IMG/VR virus record: IMGVR_UViG_3300005732_000031
Location: 1 to 29,257 of that record
Length of the DNA: 29,257 nt
Source: a virus
Reading direction: 5' to 3' (one strand)
Position numbers and translations under genes: made by a program. The notes under the pieces were generated by a model. The model saw nothing but the letters and a program-made list of their open reading frames with translations, was not told the DNA's origin and ran no database searches. Positions within the stretch are counted from its first letter, which is position 1, and each line of letters starts with the position of its first letter. Below, piece by piece: positions 29,080 to 29,257 of the stretch.

Positions 29080-29257
29080 GAAATGGGATACATGCTACCT
29101 AGATTGGGATGGTGTAATCTGGGATTTCATGACGGCGTTCTGCGAATGGCTTGGTTACGAAGTCCCTGAAGCTTGCAAATGGGAGTTCTACGAAGAGTTA
29201 AGTATGACTAAAACATACTTCGAAGAAATACTCGCTGGACTACCGCAAGAGTTCTGG
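29072..29257 (+). CDS. HAD-superfamily 5'(3')-deoxynucleotidase-like protein (3' partial)
   Basis: The gene starts at ATG 29072 and runs off the window after 62 codons. CYLDWDGVIWDF at residues 8-19 is the HAD motif I (DxDG, nucleophile D11), followed by FCEWLGYEVPEAC and a WEFYEEL helix, as in NT5C-type 5'(3')-deoxyribonucleotidases that remove phosphate from dNMPs. Phage copies can adjust nucleotide pools with a MazG-type enzyme such as that at 21533. The later HAD motifs are outside the window. It overlaps the previous gene by eight bases. Confidence 0.75.
   Translation, partial: MTKKWDTCYLDWDGVIWDFMTAFCEWLGYEVPEACKWEFYEELSMTKTYFEEILAGLPQEFW

Noticed and set aside
1-29257. CRISPR array, tRNA or insertion sequence
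   Set aside because: Gaps are short; the only direct repeats in a gap are the 13-bp copies without spacers, the 5-bp CTTAT units, and no cloverleaf or terminal inverted repeat pair was found by eye.

Overview
The window is a stretch of a tailed double-stranded DNA phage genome (Caudoviricetes). Every convincing gene is on the + strand, genes are packed with spacings or overlaps of a few bases, and the content is a virion/late segment followed by a phage DNA replication and recombination set. The Cys/Thr-rich virion protein, the phage glycosyltransferases and the capsid-type gene at 27281 resemble those of marine or aquatic phages. That, and any guess at the host, is inference; no host gene, tRNA, integrase, IS element or CRISPR array was seen.

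Layout. 1-7250: late/structural segment with a Cys-rich Thr-linker protein (5' end outside the window), a terminator, two family-2 glycosyltransferases, a baseplate-hub-like tail protein and an unknown protein. 7243-8458: a small Cys-rich gene with an in-frame UGA, a DUF1360-like membrane protein and a winged-helix-like protein. 8472-12944: helicase loader, DnaB-like helicase, PhoH-like ATPase, zinc-finger primase and zinc-finger ssDNA-binding protein. 13085-14424: a secreted trypsin-like protease next to an SPFH/band-7 protein. 14512-22767: family A DNA polymerase with an internal zinc ribbon, PD-(D/E)XK nuclease, SF2 helicase, RecA/UvsX, Holliday-junction-resolvase-like nuclease, MazG-like protein and RecB/Cas4-like nuclease. 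22824-24998: an operon behind a strong sigma-70 promoter that encodes an IF-1-like translation initiation factor, preceded by a gene that seems to start at AUU, and an ECF-type sigma factor. 25063-29257: small mostly unknown accessory genes, a nucleotidyltransferase-like protein, a composite capsid-type protein and the start of a HAD-type deoxynucleotidase.

Regulation. Two promoter classes can be read. Two host-type promoters (TTGACT, 17 bp, TATAAT, with a shared CAGACAC-N-GTA just before the -10) drive primase/SSB and the IF-1/sigma operon. A second class, TGAACC, exactly 16 bp, CGTATAA(A/G)TA, lies before the glycosyltransferase/tail genes (1125), gene 6444 (6365) and the right-end small genes (28368), with a weaker copy at 18281. 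Its AAC and CGT elements and spacing are those of ECF promoters, and the window encodes an ECF sigma factor. The simplest model is that an early operon makes the sigma factor, and the IF-1-like protein, which then redirect transcription, and perhaps translation, to late genes.

The most novel points are the phage IF-1 with its AUU-started upstream neighbour, the matching of a phage ECF sigma to a readable late promoter set, the UGA-interrupted Cys-rich gene with a hairpin downstream, and the protease/SPFH pair.
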